NCBI GenBank assembly: GCA_017938765.1
Contig: JAGBAX010000010.1
Location: 1-47,059 of the forward strand
Origin: Alistipes sp.
GTDB lineage: Bacteria > Bacteroidota > Bacteroidia > Bacteroidales > Rikenellaceae
Direction of reading: 5' to 3'
DNA length: 47,059 nt
Shown here piece after piece: positions 17,857 through 25,787 of the stretch (the first letter of the stretch is position 1; every line of letters begins with the position of its first letter). Position numbers and translations under genes: made by a program. The notes beneath the pieces were generated by a model. That model was not told the DNA's origin, ran no database searches, and saw only the letters and a program-made list of their open reading frames with translations.

Positions 17857-18477
17857 ATGGCTATTGGTTTACAATTTCAGAGAGTATCTGACCCCCTTGA
17901 GGGTCAGAGTAAGTGGTGGGGCACACCAGACCTGCCGTTAGATATGGACTACCCTTGCGCGTCAGATGGCGAGCCACTGCTCTTTGTCTGCCAAATCCGC
18001 CTTGAGGATATCGCGCAGTATGATACTGAGGGTCTGCTACCGCATACGGGTATGCTATACTTCTTTGCCGATATGGCGGAGTATGTAGCGCCACTTGAGG
18101 GCATCTCTGGCGAGGAGCACAACGGCCTTGGAGAGTGGAGCGAGGGTTGTTATAGAGTACTCTATAGCCCAACGTGTGACAATCTTGAGGCATTTGCCAT
18201 TGTAGACGATGATGACGAGCCAGCTTTTCTTGAGGCTGAGAGGATTGTTTTCAGCGAGGCGAGTCCGCATCACGACTCCTTTAAGCTGCTTGGTCGCCCA
18301 TACTATGAGGAGATTGCGGAGCAATATCCAGACGACATTTGCCTGCTGCAGATTGACGAGAGCGACGAGTGGGGTCTTCGCCTATACGACTGCGGTATGA
18401 TATGCTTCCTTATCTCAAAAGAGGCTCTTAAGGCTCAAAAATGGGATGAAACAAAGGTCTATTTCCACTCATTCTAA
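17857..18477 (+). CDS. DUF1963 (YwqG-like) protein
   Basis: A 206-aa cytoplasmic protein. The central motifs LLFVCQIRLEDI and GMLYFFADM, plus the C-terminal ICLLQIDESDEWGLRLYDCGMICFLI, are those of DUF1963/YwqG proteins, whose function is not known. Many acidic residues are present. It has its own promoter and is followed 11 bases later by a PP2C-like gene, forming a two-gene unit ended by the terminator at 19226-19258. Confidence 0.85.
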   Translation: MAIGLQFQRVSDPLEGQSKWWGTPDLPLDMDYPCASDGEPLLFVCQIRLEDIAQYDTEGLLPHTGMLYFFADMAEYVAPLEGISGEEHNGLGEWSEGCYRVLYSPTCDNLEAFAIVDDDDEPAFLEAERIVFSEASPHHDSFKLLGRPYYEEIAEQYPDDICLLQIDESDEWGLRLYDCGMICFLISKEALKAQKWDETKVYFHSF

Positions 18478-18488
18478 ATAGCACGACG

Positions 18489-19226
18489 ATGAAACTTACT
18501 ATACAAGCGGCTTGCGTAAATAATGCAACGCTAACAGTTGCAGGAAATGTGATTACCAATGGTAGTAAAGACTTTGTCTTTGACTTTGAGAAGGGCGAGC
18601 ACTTCTACTTTGCCGTAGGTAATGGAGATGGCGTGTTTAAGGGTCAGACAACCACAGAGGCTGCCCTTGAGCACCTGCGCGACAGCTTCACTTTTGGCGA
18701 TGTTACTGCCGAGGCGGAGGGTATGTACCAGCAGCTAAACTATCTGCACAAGGAGTTGAATGGCATCTATCCGCACCTTAAGGCTGATGAGCACTGCGGA
18801 ACAAGTCTTTGCGGAGCATATGGCGCAGATGATTGCTTGCTCTCTTTTAATGCTGGCAGTGGCGCAGTGTTCCTCTTCCGCGACTTTACCCTTATGCCTA
18901 TCTCTGACCCGACCTATCCTCTCGGATATAACGAGGCTGAGCCTGGTATGGATGTCTGGACAGTGGAGGATAAACTTAAAGATGGCGATGTTATCCTTAT
19001 CTGCTCCGAGGGTGTTATGGATATTCTTGATGAAGAGACCATTGAGGGTGTTATGAGCTATAGCAAGTATCCTGCAGCCCACCTTCTTGATGAGGCTACT
19101 GCCGACGGAGCTGAACTTCCTCTTGCCGTTGTAGCTGTCTTGGTTGGCACAGGCGACTTTATCCCCGAAATGATTGACGAGGAGGATTTGCCAGACGATA
19201 ATGGTGCATACGACGCTTGGTCATAA
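18489..19226 (+). CDS. PP2C-like protein lacking canonical metal ligands
   Basis: A 245-aa protein with the overall PP2C (PPM) layout: an early FAVGNGDGVFKG in the place of the ADGMGG motif, CGTSLCGAY at the GTT position, a glycine-rich FNAGSGAVFLFRD where GDSR is usual, and LKDGDVILICSEGVMD where SDG is usual. The final Asp-Asn metal motif is not visible. Because the Asp ligands are replaced by Asn/Gly and Glu, it may be a pseudophosphatase or an unusual divalent-metal variant. The C-terminus is acidic. It is paired with the DUF1963 gene 11 bases upstream. Confidence 0.7.
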   Translation: MKLTIQAACVNNATLTVAGNVITNGSKDFVFDFEKGEHFYFAVGNGDGVFKGQTTTEAALEHLRDSFTFGDVTAEAEGMYQQLNYLHKELNGIYPHLKADEHCGTSLCGAYGADDCLLSFNAGSGAVFLFRDFTLMPISDPTYPLGYNEAEPGMDVWTVEDKLKDGDVILICSEGVMDILDEETIEGVMSYSKYPAAHLLDEATADGAELPLAVVAVLVGTGDFIPEMIDEEDLPDDNGAYDAWS

Positions 19227-19258
19227 AAAAACTGCCGAAAAACCTTCGGCAGTTTTTT
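19226..19258. terminator. Bidirectional intrinsic terminator
   Basis: The stem aaaaaactgccgaa (19226-19239) pairs with ttcggcagtttttt (19245-19258) over 14 bp with a 5-base loop. It has A and T tracts on both sides, so it serves both the plus-strand PP2C-like gene and the minus-strand ALDH gene, whose stop codon lies within it. Confidence 0.9.
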
Positions 19259-20633
19259 ATAATATCTTCTTAACAAGCGAAAAGAGCTTGTAGGGCATAT
19301 AGCGGAACGGAAGGTCAAGCCATGTTGGGGTTGTCACTACGGCGCGTTGGTGTGAGAAGACATCAAAGGAGTTTTTGCCATGATAGCTACTCATGCCAGA
19401 GTTGCCGACACCGCCAAATGGCAGGTTCTCGTTTGCTATATGCATAATAGTGTCGTTGATACACGCGCCACCAGAGGAGGTGGTGCGGATAACCTGCTTG
19501 CCACTCTTTCCGAAGTAGTAGAGGGCTAACGGTTTTTCGCGCGAGGTGACAAAATTCACCGCCTCGGCAGTTGTCTGGAATGTGACAACAGGGAATATAG
19601 GGCCGAAAATCTCATCCTGCATCACTGCGCTCTCTGGATTTACATTATCCAAGATTGTCGGCGCGATAAATCGCTCACTACGCTCTGTCTGGCCACCGAC
19701 AACGATATCTCCATCCTTAAAGTAGCTTACAAGGCGGTCAAAGGCGCGCTCATTGACAATTCGCACAAAGTGCTTTGATTGCTGTGGCTCCTCGCCGAGC
19801 AGAGCCTTAAACTCCTTACCAAGAGCCGCTATGAGTCTATCCTTAACAGCGCTATGCACAAGCAGGTAGTCTGGCGCAATGCAGGTCTGACCCGCATTGA
19901 GGCACTTGCCCCACGCAATACGGCGCGCTGCAACCTCTATATCGGCATCGTAATCAACAATACAAGGGCTCTTGCCACCAAGCTCAAGCACTACGGGCGT
20001 AAGATTCTTTGCTGCAGCGGCCATAACCGTGCGACCAAGCGCAGGGCTACCAGTAAAAAATATCAGGTCATAGCGCTCAGCCAGTAGGGCAGTGTTCACA
20101 TCGCGGTTGCCCTGCACTGTTGCAACATACTCACTCTCAAAAGTGTCGGCAATAAGCTCTTCAAGCGCCCGCGCCACTGTTGGTACATATGGCGAAGGTT
20201 TTAGAATAGCCGTACAGCCCGCCGAAATAGCACCCACAAGGGGGTTGAGAAGCAGTTGCACGGGGTAGTTCCAAGGAGCAATGATAAGGGTAGAGCCCAG
20301 TGGCTCGCTCACGATTCGGCTACGCGAAGGGAACATCTTTAGTGGCGTTGGACGATGAACGGGCGAAGCCCAACTGCGCAGGTTGGATATGTGGTTGTCT
20401 ATCTCCCCCAAAACGATGCTAATCTCTGTAAGATATGCCTCCTCGTAGGATTTGTGAAGGTCTGCCCAGAGGGCATCTGTGAGCGCCTTCTCGTGTTTGA
20501 GTATCGCCGCCTTGAGGGCACGAAGGGCTGTAAGGCGGTAGGAGATATCAAGGGTCTGTCCGGTGCGGAAGTAGTGTTTCTGCGCAGCGGCGAACCACGT
20601 AATCTGCTCGGTAGGGGTGTTTGTGATAGCCAT
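19257..20633 (-). CDS. Class 3-like aldehyde dehydrogenase
   Basis: A 458-aa NAD(P)-dependent aldehyde dehydrogenase of the ALDH3/YwdH type. The catalytic Cys is in LNAGQTCIAPDYLL and the general-base Glu is in VVLELGGKSP. The N-proximal cofactor motif IIAPWNYPVQL is also present. The substrate range of this class covers medium- and long-chain or aromatic aldehydes, and the exact substrate here is unknown. The start codon overlaps the stop of the upstream SDR gene by one base (TAATG), implying translational coupling and a two-step alcohol to aldehyde to acid pathway. Confidence 0.93.
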   Translation of the reverse strand: MAITNTPTEQITWFAAAQKHYFRTGQTLDISYRLTALRALKAAILKHEKALTDALWADLHKSYEEAYLTEISIVLGEIDNHISNLRSWASPVHRPTPLKMFPSRSRIVSEPLGSTLIIAPWNYPVQLLLNPLVGAISAGCTAILKPSPYVPTVARALEELIADTFESEYVATVQGNRDVNTALLAERYDLIFFTGSPALGRTVMAAAAKNLTPVVLELGGKSPCIVDYDADIEVAARRIAWGKCLNAGQTCIAPDYLLVHSAVKDRLIAALGKEFKALLGEEPQQSKHFVRIVNERAFDRLVSYFKDGDIVVGGQTERSERFIAPTILDNVNPESAVMQDEIFGPIFPVVTFQTTAEAVNFVTSREKPLALYYFGKSGKQVIRTTSSGGACINDTIMHIANENLPFGGVGNSGMSSYHGKNSFDVFSHQRAVVTTPTWLDLPFRYMPYKLFSLVKKIL

Positions 20634-21454
20634 TATCGTCGTCCTGTAAAGTTATCCATTGTGTGGTAAATACCAAAAACCTGACCAAAGAGCCAGTCAA
20701 AAAATCTTGTCGGAAGTAGTCCCTGCATCAGTCGCACGAAGTGGTGCGGAACGGGTATCCAACGCATAAGCATCTTCATTCGTTTATCCCTCTCTATGGC
20801 GCGAATAATCTGACGTGCGGCATACTCTGGCTTTAGCAGTGGTAGCACTCGCGACTTAACACCGTCAAACATACCTGTTGTGATGTAGTAGGGGGCAATG
20901 GTCGTAATCTTCACTTTGCTCTTCATCTGCTCAAGCTCTATTCTTACAGAGTCCGACCAGCCGATAGCCGCCCACTTACTTGCCGCATAGATACTCATCT
21001 TGGGGTTTGAAATCATACCACCAGCCGAGGCTATGTTGCATATATGTCCACTATTGCGCGCCACCATATCTGGTAGTACTTGTAGTGCCACTACCATTGG
21101 CGCTACAGCGTTGATTGCCATTGTGCGATGAATCTCATCTGTCGTGCAGCGGTCAAAGGTCTTATTGCCCGTTATAATGCCCGCACAGTTTATAAGGATG
21201 TCTACATCGCCAACCTCGCTCTTTACTCTGCTGTAGGCCTCTGCCACAGCCTTATCATCAGACACATCTACACGATAACCAAAGACGTTGCCCTTTTGAG
21301 CATACTGAGCCACCGTGCTGTCAATATTTGCCTGATTGATATCCCAGATAATTAGTGCCGCAGCACCCTTCTCAAGTGCCATAGCACCCATTAGTCGGCC
21401 TATACCTGACGCTCCGCCAGTAATAAGCACTCTTTTGTCATTAAACTTTCCCAT
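20633..21454 (-). CDS. Short-chain dehydrogenase/reductase
   Basis: A classical SDR. The cofactor motif TGGASGIG is near the N-terminus, NCAG is the NNAG equivalent, and the catalytic Ser and YxxxK are present in SAGGMISNPKMSIYAASKW. Sequence character resembles SDR16C/RDH10/HSD17B11-type retinol or steroid dehydrogenases (family resemblance only). The frame starts at 21475, but the usual N-terminus begins at MGKFNDKRVLITGG, so ATG at 21454 (273 aa) is preferred. It is coupled by a 1-base overlap to the ALDH gene. Confidence 0.85.
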   Translation of the reverse strand: MGKFNDKRVLITGGASGIGRLMGAMALEKGAAALIIWDINQANIDSTVAQYAQKGNVFGYRVDVSDDKAVAEAYSRVKSEVGDVDILINCAGIITGNKTFDRCTTDEIHRTMAINAVAPMVVALQVLPDMVARNSGHICNIASAGGMISNPKMSIYAASKWAAIGWSDSVRIELEQMKSKVKITTIAPYYITTGMFDGVKSRVLPLLKPEYAARQIIRAIERDKRMKMLMRWIPVPHHFVRLMQGLLPTRFFDWLFGQVFGIYHTMDNFTGRR

Positions 21455-21502
21455 AACACACATTTTTACACTCACACAGTAGAATGCAAAGAGTTTTTTT
21501 AG

Positions 21503-21510
21503 TATTTTTG
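21503..21510 (+). promoter_or_regulatory. -7 element of the aminotransferase promoter
   Basis: TATTTTTG fits TAnnTTTG and lies 23 bases before the start codon at 21534. I could not find a good TTTG box at the expected distance, so confidence is moderate. Confidence 0.5.
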
Positions 21511-21533
21511 TAGTGCAAAATTAAAGTAAAAAA

Positions 21534-22742
21534 ATGAAAACTCAAAACAACATCCTTCGCCGACAGTTTCTAACTCACGTGGCGCAGACCTCTCCTGCAC
21601 CCCAACTTATAGAGGTTGCAAGGGCTGAGGGGGTCTACTTCTACACCCCAGAGGGTAAAGAGTATTTTGACCTTATCTCTGGCGTGTCGGTAAGCAATGT
21701 AGGCCACGCAAATAGTGCCGTTGTTGAGGCTGTATGCCGTCAGGCGCGCGACTATATGCACATTATGGTCTATGGCGAGATGGTCGAGCGCCCACAGGTG
21801 GAGTATGCGACTCTTATCGCCTCACTGCTGCCAGAGCCTCTTAATAGTGTCTACTTCCTCAACTCAGGCGCCGAGGCTGTTGAGGGTGCTCTGAAACTTG
21901 CCAAAAGGTATACCGCAAGAACGGAGATGATATCTATGCGCCGAGCATATCATGGCTCTACACATGGAGCGATGAGTATGATGGGATTTCCAGAGGGCGA
22001 GGAGTGGAAAAATGCCTTCCGACCTCTGCTTCCCGACTGCAAGGCTATTGAGTATAACAATTTTGACGATTTACAGCAGATTACCGAGCGCACAGCCTGC
22101 GTGTTGTGTGAGCCAGTGCAGGGCGAGGCGGGTGTTAGACTACCAAAAGATGGATACCTTGCCGCTCTGCGCCGTAGATGCACAGAGGTTGGCGCACTGC
22201 TGATTTTTGATGAGATACAGAGTGGTATGGGGCGTAGTGGAGAGATGTTTGCAATGACAAAGTATGGCGTGACGCCAGATATCGTCTGCCTTGCCAAGGC
22301 CTTTGGTGGCGGTATGCCTTTAGGTGCTTTTGTCAGCTCAAATGAGATTATGAACACCCTGCAATCTAACCCCGTACTGGGACATATAACAACTTTCGGA
22401 GGCCATCCAGTTTGTTGTGCAGCGGGTCTTGCGGCTACGCGGTATCTTATTGACAATAAGATTGTTGAGGATGTAGAGCGTAAGGGAGCACTCTTTGAGA
22501 GCCTGCTTTCGGGCCATCCAAATGTTGTGGAGATTCGCCGCAATGGATTGCTACTTGCCGTAGAGCTGGGTAGTAGCGAGCGACTATATAAGATTATGGA
22601 TATGTTTATTGAGCGCGGAATCCTTAGCGACTGGTTCTTATACTGCGATACGGCCTTTAGAATCTCCCCACCGCTTGTGATTACCGATGCTGAGATTTAC
22701 AAGTGCGTGGAAATTATTGTAAATTGCTTAAACGACTTGTAG
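21534..22742 (+). CDS. Class III pyridoxal-phosphate aminotransferase
   Basis: A 402-aa aspartate-aminotransferase-superfamily enzyme of the acetylornithine/4-aminobutyrate group. PLP lysine is in CLAKAFGGGMPLG; other motifs are NSGAEAVEGALKLAKRYT, DEIQSGMGRSGEMFA and TTFGGHPVCCAAG. The specific substrate cannot be set from sequence. A biosynthetic arginine gene cluster is absent here, so an argD assignment is not supported. The next gene begins one base after its stop, so it is probably part of an operon with a nitroreductase. Confidence 0.92.
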   Translation: MKTQNNILRRQFLTHVAQTSPAPQLIEVARAEGVYFYTPEGKEYFDLISGVSVSNVGHANSAVVEAVCRQARDYMHIMVYGEMVERPQVEYATLIASLLPEPLNSVYFLNSGAEAVEGALKLAKRYTARTEMISMRRAYHGSTHGAMSMMGFPEGEEWKNAFRPLLPDCKAIEYNNFDDLQQITERTACVLCEPVQGEAGVRLPKDGYLAALRRRCTEVGALLIFDEIQSGMGRSGEMFAMTKYGVTPDIVCLAKAFGGGMPLGAFVSSNEIMNTLQSNPVLGHITTFGGHPVCCAAGLAATRYLIDNKIVEDVERKGALFESLLSGHPNVVEIRRNGLLLAVELGSSERLYKIMDMFIERGILSDWFLYCDTAFRISPPLVITDAEIYKCVEIIVNCLNDL

Positions 22743-22743
22743 T

Positions 22744-23376
22744 ATGGCAGATAACTACTTGGGAAAGAAGATGGAGGACTTCCTTGCGGGGAAAAGTTCT
22801 GCTCCAAAGCGCACGATGAGTTTTGCAAAGCTCGTTGCTAAAAACCGCAGCTACCGAGGCTTTGACAACACTTTTACCGTCAGGGCTGACCAACTGCGCC
22901 GCATTATGGAGGTTGTGCCACTCTGCCCATCGGCACGCAATCAGCAGGTGCTGCGCCTGCGAGCCGTGCTTGCGGATGAGGCTGACAAGGTGCTGCCACA
23001 CATCCGCTTAGGTGGTGCGCTGAGGGAGCTGAAACTGCCACTGCAAGGCACCGAGCCTCGCGCATTTATCGTTATATGCTCAACGGTGGCGGAGGATAAG
23101 TATGTGAATATGGATATCGGCATTGTTGCCCAGACGATGCTTCTTCAGGCGGTAGAGATAGGTCTTAACGGCATCTGCATAGGTGCTTTTGATAAGCAGG
23201 CGGTCGCGAAGAGTCTTAACTTGCCACACGAGCCGATGCTAATTCTTGCCCTTGGTCGTGGAGCAGAGACTATCCGCACCGTAGAGATTTCTGAGTCCGA
23301 CAGCCACAACTACTACCGCAAAGATGGCATCCACTATGTCCCAAAACTGCCATTGGATAAACTTTTACTAAAATAA
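22744..23376 (+). CDS. Nitroreductase-family protein
   Basis: A 210-aa FMN-dependent nitroreductase-like protein. The NRSYRGFD motif near residue 35 and the CPSARNQQ segment are the FMN-contacting parts of the family, and LQAVEIGLNGICIGAF and LALGRG match the later conserved region. Substrate unknown; members reduce nitro compounds, quinones or flavins. It starts one base after the aminotransferase stop. The protein has a longer than usual N-terminal tail before the NRSYRGF motif. Confidence 0.88.
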   Translation: MADNYLGKKMEDFLAGKSSAPKRTMSFAKLVAKNRSYRGFDNTFTVRADQLRRIMEVVPLCPSARNQQVLRLRAVLADEADKVLPHIRLGGALRELKLPLQGTEPRAFIVICSTVAEDKYVNMDIGIVAQTMLLQAVEIGLNGICIGAFDKQAVAKSLNLPHEPMLILALGRGAETIRTVEISESDSHNYYRKDGIHYVPKLPLDKLLLK

Positions 23377-23383
23377 AATATAC

Positions 23384-23587
23384 ACATTGCACAGAGTGTT
23401 ATTCGCGCACCTCGGAGCAGAAGTGGGCAGATTTCTCTGCCCGCTATGACGACAAAGCCTCCCTTTTTCAAAGGGAGGTTTGGAGGGAATGTCACGCAGT
23501 GGCGTTCGCTACTGCGTGTCATCATCGACGAGGTAGCGCTGTCAAGCATTTAAATGCTTGGTGCGCGAATAACCGAGGAGGTAATGT
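23384..23587. repeat. Multi-hairpin palindromic element
   Basis: An outer perfect 13-bp inverted repeat (23399-23411 with 23560-23572) encloses at least four internal hairpins: 23425-23442 (7 bp), 23458-23478 (9 bp), 23494-23517 (about 11 bp with one wobble) and the exact 18-base palindrome 23543-23560. Short flanks ACATT/AATGT at 23384-23388 and 23583-23587 extend the symmetry. It fills most of the gap between convergent genes. It could be a MITE-like insertion or a structured intergenic repeat. Confidence 0.75.
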
Positions 23588-23600
23588 CAATATTTTTATA

Positions 23601-24197
23601 TTATAATCGTAGCAAATCCACCGCATATGGTCCCTCGCTCATCAGCAGGTCCAGTATAGATAGATTTTCGGCAAAAGGTATGCGGTCAGAAAAGAGCTGG
23701 AAGTAGTTGGGCGTGGTGAATGTCGTGGTGCGGTGCTTGGGGCGCAGGTCCGTATCATCCGCTGTCGCCTGAATATACTCCGTTGTGGTCTTTAGCGGAG
23801 CGGTATAACCCATAAAATCAAGCAGAACTCTAAGCAGGGCGAGGTTAAACTGAACAAGGTTGTCGTGGTGAGCAGTGTAGAACGGCTCAAGTTGCTCGGC
23901 AAGCTCATCAAAGTATGGCGAGGAGCGGTATGCAGAGATAATAGCCACCCAGTGTTGATGCTGCCACTGCTTTGAGTAGTCAATCCTTACTGTGTGCATA
24001 GGGGTGCGTGGGCGGTTGGCATTCACGACGGGAACGGTCAAATCAAGCGTTCCATTGGCTGTCATAATCTTGGCACGGTTGCGCGCCGAGCGCTTTATGT
24101 AGTGCTCGCCACAGTCAATAATGTAGTTGTCGCCAGCGGTAATAAGCCGCGCAACATACTCTATATTAGGAAGATATTCAGCTGATAGGATTAACAT
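23601..24197 (-). CDS. WbqC-like family protein
   Basis: A WbqC-like protein, a family linked to O-antigen or sugar biosynthesis with no firmly established reaction. Family features are the N-terminal LSAEYLPNIEYVARL and later SYFDELAEQLEPFY-like helical stretch. The frame extends to 24206, but ATG at 24197 (198 aa) overlaps the ispG stop codon by 7 bases, a typical coupled start, and gives the expected N-terminus. It is the second gene of the ispG unit on the minus strand. Confidence 0.82.
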   Translation of the reverse strand: MLILSAEYLPNIEYVARLITAGDNYIIDCGEHYIKRSARNRAKIMTANGTLDLTVPVVNANRPRTPMHTVRIDYSKQWQHQHWVAIISAYRSSPYFDELAEQLEPFYTAHHDNLVQFNLALLRVLLDFMGYTAPLKTTTEYIQATADDTDLRPKHRTTTFTTPNYFQLFSDRIPFAENLSILDLLMSEGPYAVDLLRL

Positions 24198-25675
24198 TCT
24201 GCCCAATCTCCGTTCTCTTTAATAATCTCAATAAGGCGATCTAAAGCCTGCTCCTGCGGGATGTTGCGCGCGATAACCTCGCGACCCTTATATAGGGTAA
24301 TCTTGCCCGCTGCAGCACCCACATATCCATAGTCGGCATCTGCCATCTCGCCTGGGCCATTGACAATACACCCCATAACACCAATCTTAAGCCCCTTTAG
24401 GTGCGATGTGCGAGCCTTTATCTTAGCCAAAGTACCCTCAATATCGTAGAGCGTACGGCCACAACTTGGGCAGGCGATATACTCTGTATGAGATATTCTC
24501 ACGCGTGAAGCCTGCAGTATGTTGAGCTCTATCTGCTCCAGTTCGCTATCGCTAAACTGAGGCGCTACAATCCACACGCCATCTGCAAGTCCATCAAGCA
24601 GCAGCTGACCCATATCAGCAGCAGCCTTGATGGCAAGGGTTGTAATGTCGCTATCACTATACTCGCGGCGGATAACTACTGGCTGTGTAGCACTCTGTAG
24701 GCTCAAAATTGCTGCTCGCCACTCCGCTGTAGGGTTTTCTGAAACGGCATCAAGGACCAAAAAGTCATCTGTAACCTCGCTATGAACTATCGGGGTCTGA
24801 ATATTTGAGCGACGAGAGAAAAGTGTTGGGCTGTATCGCTCTGGATGCTTAACCGTAAACTCGCCAGTGCGAGAAGCAAAGTGCTCAACAAGTAGTTGCG
24901 CCACCGGCACTTCATTCTCTGGAGCCTCGGTAAGAGATACGCGGATAGTATCGCCAATGCCGTCAGCAAGCAGTGCGCCAATGCCCACAGCGCTCTTTAT
25001 ACGACCCTCAATGCCATTTCCCGCCTCAGTGACACCAAGATGTACGGGATAGTGCATATCCTCACTATCCATAGCCTCTACAAGCAGACGGTAGGCGTGG
25101 ACCATCACGCGAGTATTTGAGCTCTTCATGCTCACTACCACCTGATCAAAGTCGGCAGCACGACAGCGACGTAAAAACTCCATTGCTGAGGCAACCATGC
25201 CCTGCGGTGTATCTCCGTAGCTATCAACAATATGGCGAGCCAATGAGCCGTGATTAACACCTATTCGCAGAGCCACGCCACGCTCTTTGCACTGCTCAAT
25301 CAGTGCCTCCAGCTCGCCACCGTCGGTGCGGTAGTTGCCAGGGTTAATTCTCACCTTATCAACATACTGGGCCGCTATTGCCGCAATTTGCGGAACAAAG
25401 TGTATGTCGGCAACAATGGCGGTATTGTATCCATCGGCGCGCAGAGCTGGCATAATCTGAGCAAAAGCCTCTCCTTCGGCCTTACCTTGAGCTGTAAGTC
25501 GCACAATCGGCGCGCCAGCGTCGGCAATACGCTCTATCTGCGCCACTGAGGCAGCAATATCTGCCGTAGCGGTATTGGTCATAGACTGCACTGCAATAGG
25601 GTTGCAGCCACCTATCTTTGTTGTGCCGACAGTAACCTCAATGCTCTGTCTGCGTGAAAATTTGGTCAAGTTCAT
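24191..25675 (-). CDS. ispG: 4-hydroxy-3-methylbut-2-enyl diphosphate synthase
   Basis: This enzyme converts MEcPP to HMBPP in the MEP isoprenoid pathway using a 4Fe-4S cluster. N-terminal GGCNPIAVQSMTNT and cluster cysteines in CPSCGRT and MGCIVNGPGE are clear. The frame extends 63 codons upstream but ATG at 25675 (MNLTKFSRR) fits the family. The product is 494 aa; by recollection, Bacteroidetes forms with a complete middle A* domain are nearer 600 aa, so the middle domain appears shortened to about 125 residues. It has a promoter at 25718-25725 and shares a transcript with the WbqC gene. Confidence 0.93.
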   Translation of the reverse strand: MNLTKFSRRQSIEVTVGTTKIGGCNPIAVQSMTNTATADIAASVAQIERIADAGAPIVRLTAQGKAEGEAFAQIMPALRADGYNTAIVADIHFVPQIAAIAAQYVDKVRINPGNYRTDGGELEALIEQCKERGVALRIGVNHGSLARHIVDSYGDTPQGMVASAMEFLRRCRAADFDQVVVSMKSSNTRVMVHAYRLLVEAMDSEDMHYPVHLGVTEAGNGIEGRIKSAVGIGALLADGIGDTIRVSLTEAPENEVPVAQLLVEHFASRTGEFTVKHPERYSPTLFSRRSNIQTPIVHSEVTDDFLVLDAVSENPTAEWRAAILSLQSATQPVVIRREYSDSDITTLAIKAAADMGQLLLDGLADGVWIVAPQFSDSELEQIELNILQASRVRISHTEYIACPSCGRTLYDIEGTLAKIKARTSHLKGLKIGVMGCIVNGPGEMADADYGYVGAAAGKITLYKGREVIARNIPQEQALDRLIEIIKENGDWAEC

Positions 25676-25717
25676 AGTCAAAGTGTTGTTCTGACAACAA
25701 AAATAGGTAATTTTTCT

Positions 25718-25725
25718 CAAATATA
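25718..25725 (-). promoter_or_regulatory. -7 element of the ispG promoter
   Basis: TATATTTG on the minus strand, with a possible TTTG at 25748-25751, 22 bases upstream, inside the neighbouring terminator stem. The start codon at 25675 lies about 37 bases downstream of the expected transcription start. Confidence 0.55.
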
Positions 25726-25740
25726 ACCACAAAAAAAAGA

Positions 25741-25767
25741 GTGTGTCCAAAAAATTGTTGGACACAC
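25741..25767 (-). terminator. Intrinsic terminator of the FucO-like gene
   Basis: gtgtgtccaa (25741-25750) pairs exactly with ttggacacac (25758-25767). Read on the minus strand it is followed by a run of eight T. It lies just past the stop codon at 25788. Confidence 0.9.
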
Positions 25768-25787
25768 CCCTTTTATCTTCACTTTTT

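Noticed and set aside
21534-22742. Acetylornithine aminotransferase (argD)
   Set aside because: Class III motifs are clear but nothing specific to argD is visible and no arginine biosynthesis genes are adjacent.
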